19,803 nucleotides of DNA from Chitinophagales bacterium (GTDB taxonomy: Bacteria; Bacteroidota; Bacteroidia; Chitinophagales; UBA10324): contig JACCZZ010000333.1 of the NCBI GenBank assembly GCA_013695715.1, positions 1-19,803 on the forward strand, given 5' to 3'. The notes under the pieces are model-generated. The model was given only the letters and a program-made list of their open reading frames with translations, was not told where the DNA came from and made no database searches. Positions within the stretch are counted from its first letter, which is position 1. Each line of letters opens with the position of its first letter. Positions 1 to 7,816 of this stretch are shown one piece after another. The position numbers and the translations under genes were made by a program.

Positions 1-204
1 GAATTTTTCAGCAATCTCTGCAAGTTTACGCCAGCATACAATGTTGTGCCATTCTGTTTGCTCTACCCGGTTACCTCCCTTATCCATGTACGCATCCGAT
101 GTAGCAAGCGGAAATTTAGCTACTGCAATACCACCTTCCAGATGGTTTACTTCGGGATCTTTCCCAAGATTCCCAATGAGAATAACTTTGTTGACGCCTC
201 TCAT
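1..204 (-). CDS. ssb: Single-stranded DNA-binding protein, N-terminal part (runs off the left edge)
   Basis: The first 68 codons of an SSB are visible on the minus strand, starting [19 protein letters not shown] and staying open to base 1. SSB coats single-stranded DNA during replication, recombination and repair through an OB fold. The visible part has the usual N-terminal pattern: a [11 protein letters not shown] first strand, a PEV turn, then FPLATSD and a [14 protein letters not shown] segment that carries conserved DNA-contacting aromatic residues. The rest of the OB fold and the acidic C-terminal tip are outside the window. It lies 40 bases downstream of mutY on the same strand, so the two are probably cotranscribed. 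In several gliding Bacteroidota mutY and ssb precede gldE and gldD; whether that holds here cannot be seen. Confidence 0.93.
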   Translation of the reverse strand, partial: MRGVNKVILIGNLGKDPEVNHLEGGIAVAKFPLATSDAYMDKGGNRVEQTEWHNIVCWRKLAEIAEKF

Positions 205-244
205 AATAATAGAATTTTTAAATTAGTTAATACAAATTGAAGGT

Positions 245-1300
245 CTAATATAGTAAATGTTCTAGATAATTCTCAATTACCTTAGGAAAAGGTAAGTTGT
301 TTATATCATCTTTCTTCACTTTAAGATATCCTTCTTTTAAGTAGTTGCTATCGAAAGGAAGATTTATATGTAAGAATTGGGTACAAATACACTGATGAGT
401 CAGCTTATGCTTTATTATTTTCGAAGTTTCAATTACTCCAACATTATCCTCCTGAAAAATGTTTTTTTTTCTGAATAATGTTTCCAGTTGAGTTGCAGTA
501 CATCTATTATCAGTCTCAATTAAGGGGAATTCGTATAACCCTTTCCATATATCTTCTGCTATCCGTTTCCTGAGTATCAGGTGTGTCTTATTTTCAAGAA
601 CGAGATAATTAAACCACCGTATTCGTAGTTTTTTCTTTTTTCTCTTTACAGGAAGATTCTTGATTAAACCATGTGTGTAAGCAAAGCATTTCTTATGCAG
701 ATCACAAATAAGGCAATTAGGGGAGATAGGTTTACAGATAAGAGCGCCATAATTCATAATAGCCTGATTATAATCTCCCGGGTCACTTTTATCAAGAAGA
801 TCATCTGCCAATTTGATGAATACTCTTTGACCCACTGTTGAATCAGACAAATCCTTAACGCCAAAGTACCTCGCAAGAAGTCGAAGGACATTTCCATCAA
901 TAACCGCGTGAGGCAAGTTAAAAGCGAAGGAGGAAATAGCAGCGGCAGTATATTTTCCTACACCTTTCAATTGCAAAAGTTCAGTATAGGTTGAAGGAAA
1001 TACACCGTCACGATCAAAAAAAATCTGCTTTGCAGCAGCGTGCAGATTACGGGCACGTGAATAATAACCCAGCCCCTCCCAATATTTCATCACCTCATCT
1101 TCAGGTGCCAAAGCAAGTTGCTCAACTGAGGGAAATCGCTCGACAAGCCGTTCATAATATGATATTCCCTGTTCAACTCTGGTCTGTTGTAAGATAATTT
1201 CTGATAACCATATCTTATAAGGATCATTCGTATGCTTCCATGGCATATTACGTGGATTTTGTTTGTGCCACCGCAATAATATTTTGGTAAAATCATTCAA
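245..1300 (-). CDS. mutY: A/G-specific adenine glycosylase MutY
   Basis: Base-excision repair enzyme that removes adenine mispaired with 8-oxoguanine or G. At 351 residues it has the normal MutY length. Visible landmarks are the catalytic Glu in the SEIILQQT motif (about E34), the helix-hairpin-helix LKGVGKYTAAA (about 111-121), the catalytic Asp in VIDGNV (about D135) and the four Cys of the [4Fe-4S] cluster with spacing C-x6-C-x2-C-x5-C (about 189, 196, 199, 205). The C-terminal third fits the NUDIX-like 8-oxoG recognition domain (for example WKGLYEFPL near 250). The ATG start puts the usual short N-terminus before the first helix. ssb follows on the same strand. The 190 bases between this start and the divergent HU-like gene hold a possible minus-strand -7 box. 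Confidence 0.96.
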   Translation of the reverse strand: MNDFTKILLRWHKQNPRNMPWKHTNDPYKIWLSEIILQQTRVEQGISYYERLVERFPSVEQLALAPEDEVMKYWEGLGYYSRARNLHAAAKQIFFDRDGVFPSTYTELLQLKGVGKYTAAAISSFAFNLPHAVIDGNVLRLLARYFGVKDLSDSTVGQRVFIKLADDLLDKSDPGDYNQAIMNYGALICKPISPNCLICDLHKKCFAYTHGLIKNLPVKRKKKKLRIRWFNYLVLENKTHLILRKRIAEDIWKGLYEFPLIETDNRCTATQLETLFRKKNIFQEDNVGVIETSKIIKHKLTHQCICTQFLHINLPFDSNYLKEGYLKVKKDDINNLPFPKVIENYLEHLLY

Positions 1301-1340
1301 AGTAGAAACTACTCAAATCATAGATAAATATTGTGGCAAG

Positions 1341-1348
1341 CAAACTTA
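1341..1348 (-). promoter_or_regulatory. Possible -7 box for mutY
   Basis: Read on the minus strand this is TAAGTTTG, matching the Bacteroidota TAnnTTTG element, about 40 bases upstream of the mutY ATG. No clear TTTG is present at the -33 distance, so this is a weak call from one short match in AT-rich DNA. Confidence 0.3.
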
Positions 1349-1491
1349 TTGAAGGCAATATCGCATCATGTAAAGGGTATTCAGAGTGCATGAACATCAC
1401 GAAATGCAGTAGAGTTGAATTTTTTTTAGAAATTTGCCGATTAATTGATATGATGTGGAAATTATTAAGGTATTGATAATTATATGAAAAT

Positions 1492-1785
1492 ATGAGAAAA
1501 GCGGATCTGATAACAAAAATTTCTGATAAAACGGGCATTGCAAAGGTAGATGTGCTGGTAACAATTGAGTCCCTTTTTAAAGAGATAAAAGAATCGCTTA
1601 AACAAGGTGAAAACGTATATGTAAGAGGTTTTGGAAGCTTTATTGTAAAAAAGCGCCGTCAAAAAATTGGTCGAAATATAAAAAAGAATGAAGCTATTAT
1701 TATTCCGGAACATTTTATTCCTGCTTTTAAGCCAGCTAAGACCTTTATGGACAAAGTAAAGGGGGCCGTTCAGGCTAAAAAATAA
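1492..1785 (+). CDS. HU/IHF-family DNA-binding protein, divergent arm type
   Basis: A 97-residue histone-like protein. The N-terminal helices (MRKADLITKISDKTGIAK onward) form the dimer body, followed by the VYVRGFGSF signature (about 43-51) and a basic beta arm. The arm reads GRNIKKNEAIIIPEHF where canonical HU and IHF have RNPxTG, so the DNA-intercalating proline at the arm tip is absent. The second HU in this window (11078-11350) keeps it. From memory, Bacteroidota commonly carry this variant upstream of the RNase E/G gene. It is the first gene of a plus-strand block: only 6 bases separate its stop from the TPR gene. Its role in the block (nucleoid, RNA or regulatory) cannot be told from sequence. 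Confidence 0.9.
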   Translation: MRKADLITKISDKTGIAKVDVLVTIESLFKEIKESLKQGENVYVRGFGSFIVKKRRQKIGRNIKKNEAIIIPEHFIPAFKPAKTFMDKVKGAVQAKK

Positions 1786-1791
1786 GCTGCC

Positions 1792-2646
1792 TTGCGAATA
1801 TCACAAATTATTCTTCTGCTAACCGGTGTTGCTCTTGTAGCAGCTCTTTATTTATTTGGTGATACGCAGCCAAAAAAAATAACAGATCTACCTGGGCCAG
1901 GTAAGATGCAAGCGACAGCTTCATCAGATAATGTGGCAATAAGTTTTGAAACCATTCTTGCCAAAGCCCAAGAAACTATAAACGAGAGTCAGCGTGATTC
2001 ACTCTCGCAAATGGAGACTCAACTTAGCAAAACCAGCGGAATAGAGGAAAAAATTCCATTGTTGACTGCTATCGGTGAAAAATGGAGTGAAACAGGGAAC
2101 ATCATTGTAGCCGGAAAATATTATGAAGATGCAGCAGAATTAACAAACGAAATAAAAATGTGGGAGCAGGCTGCTACAAGATTTTTCGTCGGATTTCCGA
2201 ATGCTGCCGATACGTTGGCTAAAGTTTTTGCAGTACAGGAAGCTATTAAATGCTATGAGCGATTAAGAAAGCTCGATACTTCTAATCTTGACTACCCGAT
2301 CAGACAGGCAATATGCTATATTGATGGGCAGGGGCAGGTGATGCAGGGTGTCACTCTGCTTAAGACAGTTGAGAGGAAAGATTCCGACAATACAGATATG
2401 AACTTGATTTTAGGTAGATTAGCGGTTGTTTCGGGTCAATATGATAAGGCCATAGCAAGATTAGAGAAGCTTGTAAAAACAGACCCTAAAAACGCAGAGG
2501 CCTACTTTCACTTAGCTGAAGCATATCGCGCTGTCGGCAGAAAAGATGATGCAATTCATACGCTTGAGCACTGTAAAACTCTCATTGAGGATGAGGATTT
2601 TAATGTTCAGATTGATTCATACATAAACCAGATAAAAAATTCATAA
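1792..2646 (+). CDS. Membrane-anchored tetratricopeptide repeat protein
   Basis: A 284-residue protein with one N-terminal hydrophobic segment (about residues 4-22, IILLLTGVALVAALYLFG) that probably anchors it in the inner membrane. A helical region follows, with recognisable TPR units at about 202-233 and 236-267 (LGRLAVVSGQYDKAIARLEK, then AEAYFHLAEAYRAVGRKDDA). TPRs mediate protein-protein contacts, and no enzymatic motif is visible. The start is a TTG 6 bases after the HU-like stop. The next in-frame ATG (about codon 39) would delete the membrane segment, so TTG is preferred. It sits between an HU-like gene and an RNase E/G gene, so an assembly or scaffolding role linked to RNA metabolism is possible but unproven. 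Confidence 0.85.
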   Translation: MRISQIILLLTGVALVAALYLFGDTQPKKITDLPGPGKMQATASSDNVAISFETILAKAQETINESQRDSLSQMETQLSKTSGIEEKIPLLTAIGEKWSETGNIIVAGKYYEDAAELTNEIKMWEQAATRFFVGFPNAADTLAKVFAVQEAIKCYERLRKLDTSNLDYPIRQAICYIDGQGQVMQGVTLLKTVERKDSDNTDMNLILGRLAVVSGQYDKAIARLEKLVKTDPKNAEAYFHLAEAYRAVGRKDDAIHTLEHCKTLIEDEDFNVQIDSYINQIKNS

Positions 2647-2649
2647 TTC

Positions 2650-2745
2650 ATGCCCTCAGGTAAAAAGAGAAAAAGACATAAAATGGCAACGCATAAACGA
2701 AAAAAGCGCTTGCGTAAGAACCGCCATAAGAAGAAGGTAAGATAA
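2650..2745 (+). CDS. Very small basic protein, AURKAIP1/COX24-type (mS38-like)
   Basis: A 31-residue ORF beginning MPSGKKRKRHKMATHKRKKR, with its start 3 bases after the TPR stop. About two thirds of the residues are Lys, Arg or His and there are no acidic residues. Short proteins of this pattern, annotated as AURKAIP1/COX24-domain proteins and resembling the C-terminal part of mitoribosomal protein mS38, are encoded next to RNase E/G genes in many Bacteroidota. This identification rests on recalled sequence pattern and context, not a search. The composition fits an rRNA-binding ribosomal or ribosome-associated peptide. Tight spacing to the TPR gene makes cotranslation likely. Standard gene finders with a length cut-off would miss it. 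Confidence 0.8.
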   Translation: MPSGKKRKRHKMATHKRKKRLRKNRHKKKVR

Positions 2746-2998
2746 TTTCGCCCAAAGCGGAACCGGATATTTGCCACTCTTTAAAGCTTCTAATATCATA
2801 GTTAATCTTTGTAGCTGTATAGTTTAATAAATTAACTATTGACTTTTCTATATTTTTTGGGAGTTTAATTATCCGGTTCTTTTACCTGGCTGGTTACATC
2901 CATTTTCCTGCTGCGTTTGTTATTAATGTTCCAGGATGGTCTTAAAGCTCTTTGCTGCACGGCACCTTTCCCGAAAGGGAATATAAAATATTAATGCA
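2746..2998 (+). promoter_or_regulatory. Leader of the RNase E/G gene with inverted repeats
   Basis: These 253 bases between the small basic gene and rng contain no convincing ORF. They hold a perfect 10-base inverted repeat, GAACCGGATA at 2760-2769 and TATCCGGTTC at 2870-2879, with arms 100 bases apart. They also hold a 5-bp hairpin closed by a GAAA tetraloop (TTCCC-GAAA-GGGAA, 2968-2981) ending 17 bases before the GTG start. RNase E is known in E. coli to autoregulate through its own 5' leader. A comparable role here is inference only. Confidence 0.4.
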
Positions 2999-4549
2999 GT
3001 GAACAGAGAATTAATTATTGACTCCGGCCCAACCGGAGTTGAAATTGCCTTGCTTGAAGATAAGGTACTCGTTGAGCTACATCAGGACAAGCTAAATCAA
3101 AACATAACCATTGGTGATCTTGTGCTCGCAAAGGTTGTAAAGATACTGCCTGGCCTTAATGCAGCATTTGTTGATATTGGTCAGCCAAAAAATGGATTTC
3201 TTCATTATTCAGACCTGTCACCTCAAATCCGATCAGTACAAAAGTTTACAAAACTTGCTTTTGATGGTGTGATGCCTCCAGATTTGAATGACTTCAAATT
3301 AGAACCGGAAACACTGAAAACGGGAAAGGTAGCAAACACGCTTTCAAAACGAATACCACAGCTGGTACAGATTACTAAAGAGCCGATCTCTACTAAGGGA
3401 CATCGTTTATCCTGCGACATTTCTCTGCCGGGCCGGTACATTGTACTTATTCCCTTCATCAACTCAATTAATATCTCCAAAAAGATAAGTTCATTTGATG
3501 AGAGGAAGCGTCTGAGCCGGTTGATCGAAAGTATAAAGCCAAAAAATTTCGGAGTTATTGTTCGTACCCTCGCGGAAGGCAAGTCTGTTCAGGAGCTGCA
3601 TGAAGATATTACGCAGTTGATGGAGAAATGGAAGCAACTGACTATAGAGCTTAAAGGAGCGGAAGCACCGAAAAAGGTAATGAGTGAAATGAGCAAGACC
3701 TCTACTCTGCTCCGAGATATGCTAAACCCCTCTTTTAATAGGATATTGGTTAATTCCAGGGAAATGTTTCAGGAGGTAAGGAATTACATCTCACGCATTG
3801 CACCTGAAAAGGAAAGCATTGTACAACATTATTCAGGACGTACTACCTTATTTGATCAATATGACATTACCAAACAGATCAAAGTCGCTTTTGGAAGGAC
3901 CGTAAATCTTCCCAGTGGCGCTTATCTGGTAATTGAACATACAGAAGCCTTGCACGTGGTAGATGTCAATAGTGGTCATAAGATGTCAAGCGATGATACG
4001 CAGGAAGCAAATGCGATGACTGTTAACATGGAAGCAGCTGAAGAAATAGCACGTCAGCTTCGACTGCGTGACATAGGCGGTATAATAGTGGTAGATTTTA
4101 TTGATGTTCGCAGCCCGGAGAACAAAAGATTGCTGACCAAAAAAATATCGGATGCTATGCGAGCTGATAAGGCAAGGCATACCATACTTCCTTTAAGCAG
4201 ATTTGGAATTTTGCAAATTACCAGGCAGCGTGTTAAACCCGAAGTCACAATTGTAACCGATGAAAATTGCCCTTCATGTGGAGGCACCGGTAAAATTGGT
4301 CCCTCGATATTGATCATGGATGAAATCGAAAAAAATCTGAACCACATCATCACAAAAAACAATCAGAAAAAAATCACCTTGTTTGTTCATCCTTACGTGG
4401 AGGCTTTTGTAAAGCAGGGATTTCCATCCCTTCGCGTAAAATGGCTCATGAAATACAAACAATGGATTCATACAGACTCCAGTGATAATATCAGCATTAT
4501 GGAATATCATTTTTATGACACCAACGGCGAAGAAATACTGCTTAATTGA
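2999..4549 (+). CDS. rng: RNase E/G-family endoribonuclease
   Basis: Single-strand-specific, 5'-end-sensing endoribonuclease of the RNase E/G family, acting in rRNA processing and mRNA decay. At 516 residues it is G-sized, with no long disordered C-terminal scaffold. An S1 RNA-binding domain occupies about residues 38-130. The two metal-binding Asp of the DNase I-like site appear in VVDVNSG (about D322) and IVVDFIDV (about D366). The zinc-link CPxC is present as CPSCGGTGK (C424 and C427). The start is GTG; the ATG five bases upstream runs straight into a stop, and the N-terminus MNRELIIDSGPTGVEIALLE is family-typical. It ends 39 bases from the convergent nadE. The 250-base leader may be regulatory. 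Confidence 0.94.
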   Translation: MNRELIIDSGPTGVEIALLEDKVLVELHQDKLNQNITIGDLVLAKVVKILPGLNAAFVDIGQPKNGFLHYSDLSPQIRSVQKFTKLAFDGVMPPDLNDFKLEPETLKTGKVANTLSKRIPQLVQITKEPISTKGHRLSCDISLPGRYIVLIPFINSINISKKISSFDERKRLSRLIESIKPKNFGVIVRTLAEGKSVQELHEDITQLMEKWKQLTIELKGAEAPKKVMSEMSKTSTLLRDMLNPSFNRILVNSREMFQEVRNYISRIAPEKESIVQHYSGRTTLFDQYDITKQIKVAFGRTVNLPSGAYLVIEHTEALHVVDVNSGHKMSSDDTQEANAMTVNMEAAEEIARQLRLRDIGGIIVVDFIDVRSPENKRLLTKKISDAMRADKARHTILPLSRFGILQITRQRVKPEVTIVTDENCPSCGGTGKIGPSILIMDEIEKNLNHIITKNNQKKITLFVHPYVEAFVKQGFPSLRVKWLMKYKQWIHTDSSDNISIMEYHFYDTNGEEILLN

Positions 4550-4588
4550 GAAAAGTATGACGCTGTTGATGAGAAAACTGTAATTAAA

Positions 4589-6229
4589 TCAGGATAGATA
4601 TTTTGCTACAATGGGTAATCTTCTGCCTGATCCGAAAGATTTTTGAGAAATACGCAATATCGGTGGCGACTGATATCTTTTATGTTCATTTCTGTTAACC
4701 ATTTTTAATACACGTTCAACAAGTGATCTCTCAAATCCCTTTTGAACCAATTGTTCGGGTCCTTGACGCTGCTCTATATATTGATAGAGGATGCTGTCAA
4801 GGATTGAATATTCCGGAAGTGAATCTGAATCTTTTTGATCTGGCCGCAATTCTGCGGAAGGAGGCTTGTTGATAATATTTTCGGGAATGATTAATTTTTC
4901 GTTGTTGATGTACTTTACCAATTCATACACCTCCGTTTTGTAAACATCTCCCAACACTGCCATTCCCCCGCACATATCCCCATATAAAGTTCCGTAGCCA
5001 ACTGCCATCTCACTCTTGTTTGAAGTGTTTAATAATATATAATGATGCTTGTTACAAAAGCTCATGAGAAACATGGCACGGATGCGAGCCTGTAGGTTTT
5101 CTTCTGTTACATCAAACTGCTTTCCTGAAAAGTAAGGTTCCAGAGTATCTAATGAAGCATCATATACTTTTTGCAACGAAATAACTTCATGATCTATTTG
5201 GAGATTTTTAACAAGTTGCAAAGCATCTGATATGGAGTGCTCAGAAGAATATTGAGACGGCATCAGCAGCACCTTCACATTTTCTTTACCCAGAGCGTCT
5301 ACAGCAATGCAGGCAACTACTGCAGAATCAATTCCCCCGCTTAACCCTAGAATTGCCTTTTGAAAATTTAGCTTTTTAAAATATTCACGTACTCCCGCTA
5401 CCAGTGCCTTATAAATAAGTGGTATTTTACTTTTAGGCTGTTCGCGGTTAACCACATTCTTGCTCTGTATCACTTCATCCAGATCATATATGCATAATTG
5501 TTCCTCAAAAAAATTCATTTCATCAAACACTTCACCGTTAGGTGAAATTACAAGTGATCCCCCATCAAAGATTAATTCTGTTTGAGCACCAACACAGTTA
5601 CAATAGAAGATAGGTAAATGATACCTTTTTGCAGTCTCCTTCAACAGGTTTATTCGCTCAACCGCATGATTATAATCAAAAGGTGAAGCTGATATGTTAA
5701 GCATGTAATCGGGACTAAATGTTGATATTTTATCTACCGGTGTGGTAATATATAAGGGGTTTATACCAGTATTCCATAAATCTTCACATACAGTAAATGC
5801 AATTCTCCGCCCCAGGAATTCGACTACTCCGAATTCCTGATTTGCTTCAAAATAACGGTATTCGTCAAAAACGTCGTAGTTCGGCAGCAACGATTTATTG
5901 ACTATCTGCTGCACTTTGCCATCATATAAAAAATATGCAGAGTTATAAAGGTCCTTACCTTCTGGTTTATTATTGATGGAAGGGGCTCCAACAAGTGCTG
6001 CAATGCCCACAGCTTCCTTCGTAATTAATTCTATAGAGTGAAGACATTGCTGCACAAAATCGTGAAACTCAAGAAAATCACGAGGGGGGTAACCACAAAC
6101 ACTAAGTTCTGAAAACAGCACTACATCAGCTGATCTTTTCTTCGCTTCTCTTATCCCTGCAATAATTTTCTTTCTGTTACCTTCAAAATCACCAATGATA
6201 TAATTCTGCTGAGCAAGTGCAATTTTCAT
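4589..6229 (-). CDS. nadE: Glutamine-dependent NAD+ synthetase
   Basis: Makes NAD+ from deamido-NAD+, ATP and glutamine, the last step of NAD synthesis. It has two fused domains in 546 residues. The N-terminal carbon-nitrogen hydrolase (glutaminase, about 1-260) shows the triad Glu41 (SELSVCGYP), Lys112 (KSLLPNYDVFDE) and Cys148 (FTVCEDLW). The C-terminal synthetase (about 270-546) has the ATP-pyrophosphatase P-loop SGGIDS (297-302) and the later NTSNKSEMAVGY and GDVYKTEVY segments. Having its own glutaminase domain means it does not depend on free ammonia. It is last in a minus-strand run after two outer-membrane barrel genes, 63 bases downstream of the nearer one, and may have its own promoter. 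Confidence 0.97.
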   Translation of the reverse strand: MKIALAQQNYIIGDFEGNRKKIIAGIREAKKRSADVVLFSELSVCGYPPRDFLEFHDFVQQCLHSIELITKEAVGIAALVGAPSINNKPEGKDLYNSAYFLYDGKVQQIVNKSLLPNYDVFDEYRYFEANQEFGVVEFLGRRIAFTVCEDLWNTGINPLYITTPVDKISTFSPDYMLNISASPFDYNHAVERINLLKETAKRYHLPIFYCNCVGAQTELIFDGGSLVISPNGEVFDEMNFFEEQLCIYDLDEVIQSKNVVNREQPKSKIPLIYKALVAGVREYFKKLNFQKAILGLSGGIDSAVVACIAVDALGKENVKVLLMPSQYSSEHSISDALQLVKNLQIDHEVISLQKVYDASLDTLEPYFSGKQFDVTEENLQARIRAMFLMSFCNKHHYILLNTSNKSEMAVGYGTLYGDMCGGMAVLGDVYKTEVYELVKYINNEKLIIPENIINKPPSAELRPDQKDSDSLPEYSILDSILYQYIEQRQGPEQLVQKGFERSLVERVLKMVNRNEHKRYQSPPILRISQKSFGSGRRLPIVAKYLS

Positions 6230-6292
6230 GTGTGGATTACAATCATAAATTAATACCTGTTCATGAATAATTAATACTTGTGCTTTAATTCA

Positions 6293-6976
6293 TTAGAAAT
6301 AAACGCCCAATTGAAGGCGAAGATGATTAAGTGTAGATTTTCTTTTAAAGCCACTCGGATTATCTGTAACGTCTATAAAACCATTCGTGAATTGCAATCC
6401 AATCAGGCCTGCGGTATTACCTGTTAAAGCATATTCCAATCCTCCGCCTACCAGGAGTCCAAAATTTCCAGGAGTTATATCTTTTCCAAAATTTTGTTTT
6501 GTCACATTCGCTACCGGTAAAAAAGTTTCAATATCTGCACGTGACCTGATTGCAATTCCACCCTGCAATCCGAACTGCCCATAATAAGTAATGTACCCGA
6601 TTTGATTTGTATGTAATCTCATACTTAATGGAATTTCAATATACTGAATGCGATAGTCAACATTTGTTCCTGCAGGATAAAGTATGTCTGGTAATGCATT
6701 AAATTTTATTGAATCAAGATAGGTAACCTTGCCACCTTCATATGATACTAGTATACCAGTGGCAAATGCATAATTATCAGGAATTAATAAATCCATAAGT
6801 AACCCGTAAGCAAATCCCAAATAAGCTCCATTGCCTTCCAGGCCATTATCTACCGCTGAAAGCCAGCTCATTTGGGGTGAAAGAGTTAACCCAAAACGAA
6901 AACCAGAGGGCATTTCCTGCGAAAACGTATTGTATGATGATATGCATAAAAACAGAAATATTAAGATTTTTTTCAT
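6293..6976 (-). CDS. Outer-membrane beta-barrel protein, PorT-like
   Basis: A 227-residue secreted protein with a signal peptide (MKKILIFLFLCISSYNTFSQ, cut near residue 19-20). The rest is alternating hydrophobic and polar strands rich in Gly and aromatic residues, such as GFRFGLTLSPQMSWL, IEIPLSMRLHTNQIGYITYYGQFGLQ and GGGLEYALTGN, and it ends LRLQLGVYF. A C-terminal aromatic preceded by a beta strand is the usual outer-membrane insertion signal. Size and pattern fit the small 8-to-10-strand barrels annotated as PorT family in Bacteroidota. PorT itself belongs to the type IX secretion system, but family membership alone does not establish that role here. It lies just upstream of nadE on the same strand. 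Confidence 0.8.
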   Translation of the reverse strand: MKKILIFLFLCISSYNTFSQEMPSGFRFGLTLSPQMSWLSAVDNGLEGNGAYLGFAYGLLMDLLIPDNYAFATGILVSYEGGKVTYLDSIKFNALPDILYPAGTNVDYRIQYIEIPLSMRLHTNQIGYITYYGQFGLQGGIAIRSRADIETFLPVANVTKQNFGKDITPGNFGLLVGGGLEYALTGNTAGLIGLQFTNGFIDVTDNPSGFKRKSTLNHLRLQLGVYF

Positions 6977-7064
6977 CTGAAGGTTTTTAGTTTATACTTT
7001 AATGCAGATAGTTGGCGCACGAAGATACTTGAAAACATATCACTATTGTCCAGGGTACCTGAGT

Positions 7065-7787
7065 TCAAAATGGTGATAAAGTGAATCCTAAAGAAACAGG
7101 TGTTATGTCAGGGCCTTTTCCTTTTTCAAAAAGTCTGCTCATCGAATAATATCCATATATTCCAAACTTGTAGTACATTAAACGCAGAGAAAGACCATAA
7201 TTAAACGATGATAGATTTTCGATCCCGTATATTTTTATTTTTGATTGCCCGGGTTGTTCACCGGTATACTTAAACTTCCAAAAATCTCCAGCTAATAATC
7301 CTGCTCTGAACCCCGGGGCTATCAAAAAGCCCCTCCCCTTTTCATTTGCTTTAGTGTAGATATGAAGTTCAACGGGAATTCCTATGGTTGATGTAGACAA
7401 CTTGCTCTTTTCATAAAGTAATGGGTTAACTTGCTCAAGGTTTGTGAATAGAATTTCACTTGAATCAGAATTAAAGGTGTATTGATACTTAGCATTTGTT
7501 TTAACAGTGCTTACTGAGTAACTAATTCCCGGTGCAATGCTCAAAAGGGAAGGAATGATGTTGATTTCATACAACAAATTAAGATTAAACCCTCCTGAAA
7601 ATACTTTAGCTTCTATATTCGGCGGAGCGTTAAGCCATCCGTTTTCTAGAATATCAAGGAAGAAAAATTGCTTTTGAAATTTAAATACATTAGGTATGTC
7701 TGTAGAATTGCTTGCACTGGAGTCTGAGATTTGCGCTTTTGCTGTTGAAATTGAGTATAGCAGAGAGAAGAGTATCAAATATTTCAT
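7065..7787 (-). CDS. Predicted outer-membrane beta-barrel protein, family unclear
   Basis: A 240-residue protein with a clear signal peptide (MKYLILFSLLYSISTAKA, cut before Q19). The mature part has beta-strand-like segments such as FSGGFNLNLLYEINI, IGIPVELHIYTK and LIAPGFRAGLLAGD, and it ends in VSLGFTLSPF with a terminal Phe, as expected for outer-membrane barrels. I do not recognise the family. It begins 29 bases after the dinB-like gene and ends 88 bases before the PorT-like gene, all minus strand, so the two barrel proteins may be made together. The two sequences are not obviously similar over their length. Confidence 0.72.
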   Translation of the reverse strand: MKYLILFSLLYSISTAKAQISDSSASNSTDIPNVFKFQKQFFFLDILENGWLNAPPNIEAKVFSGGFNLNLLYEINIIPSLLSIAPGISYSVSTVKTNAKYQYTFNSDSSEILFTNLEQVNPLLYEKSKLSTSTIGIPVELHIYTKANEKGRGFLIAPGFRAGLLAGDFWKFKYTGEQPGQSKIKIYGIENLSSFNYGLSLRLMYYKFGIYGYYSMSRLFEKGKGPDITPVSLGFTLSPF

Positions 7788-7816
7788 AAATGGTAATTTA
7801 ATTTAAAACTGCAAGC

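Noticed and set aside
1293..1713. Minus-strand ORFs antisense to and upstream of the HU-like gene
   Set aside because: They lie opposite a clear HU-family gene or across its upstream region and have no recognisable protein features.
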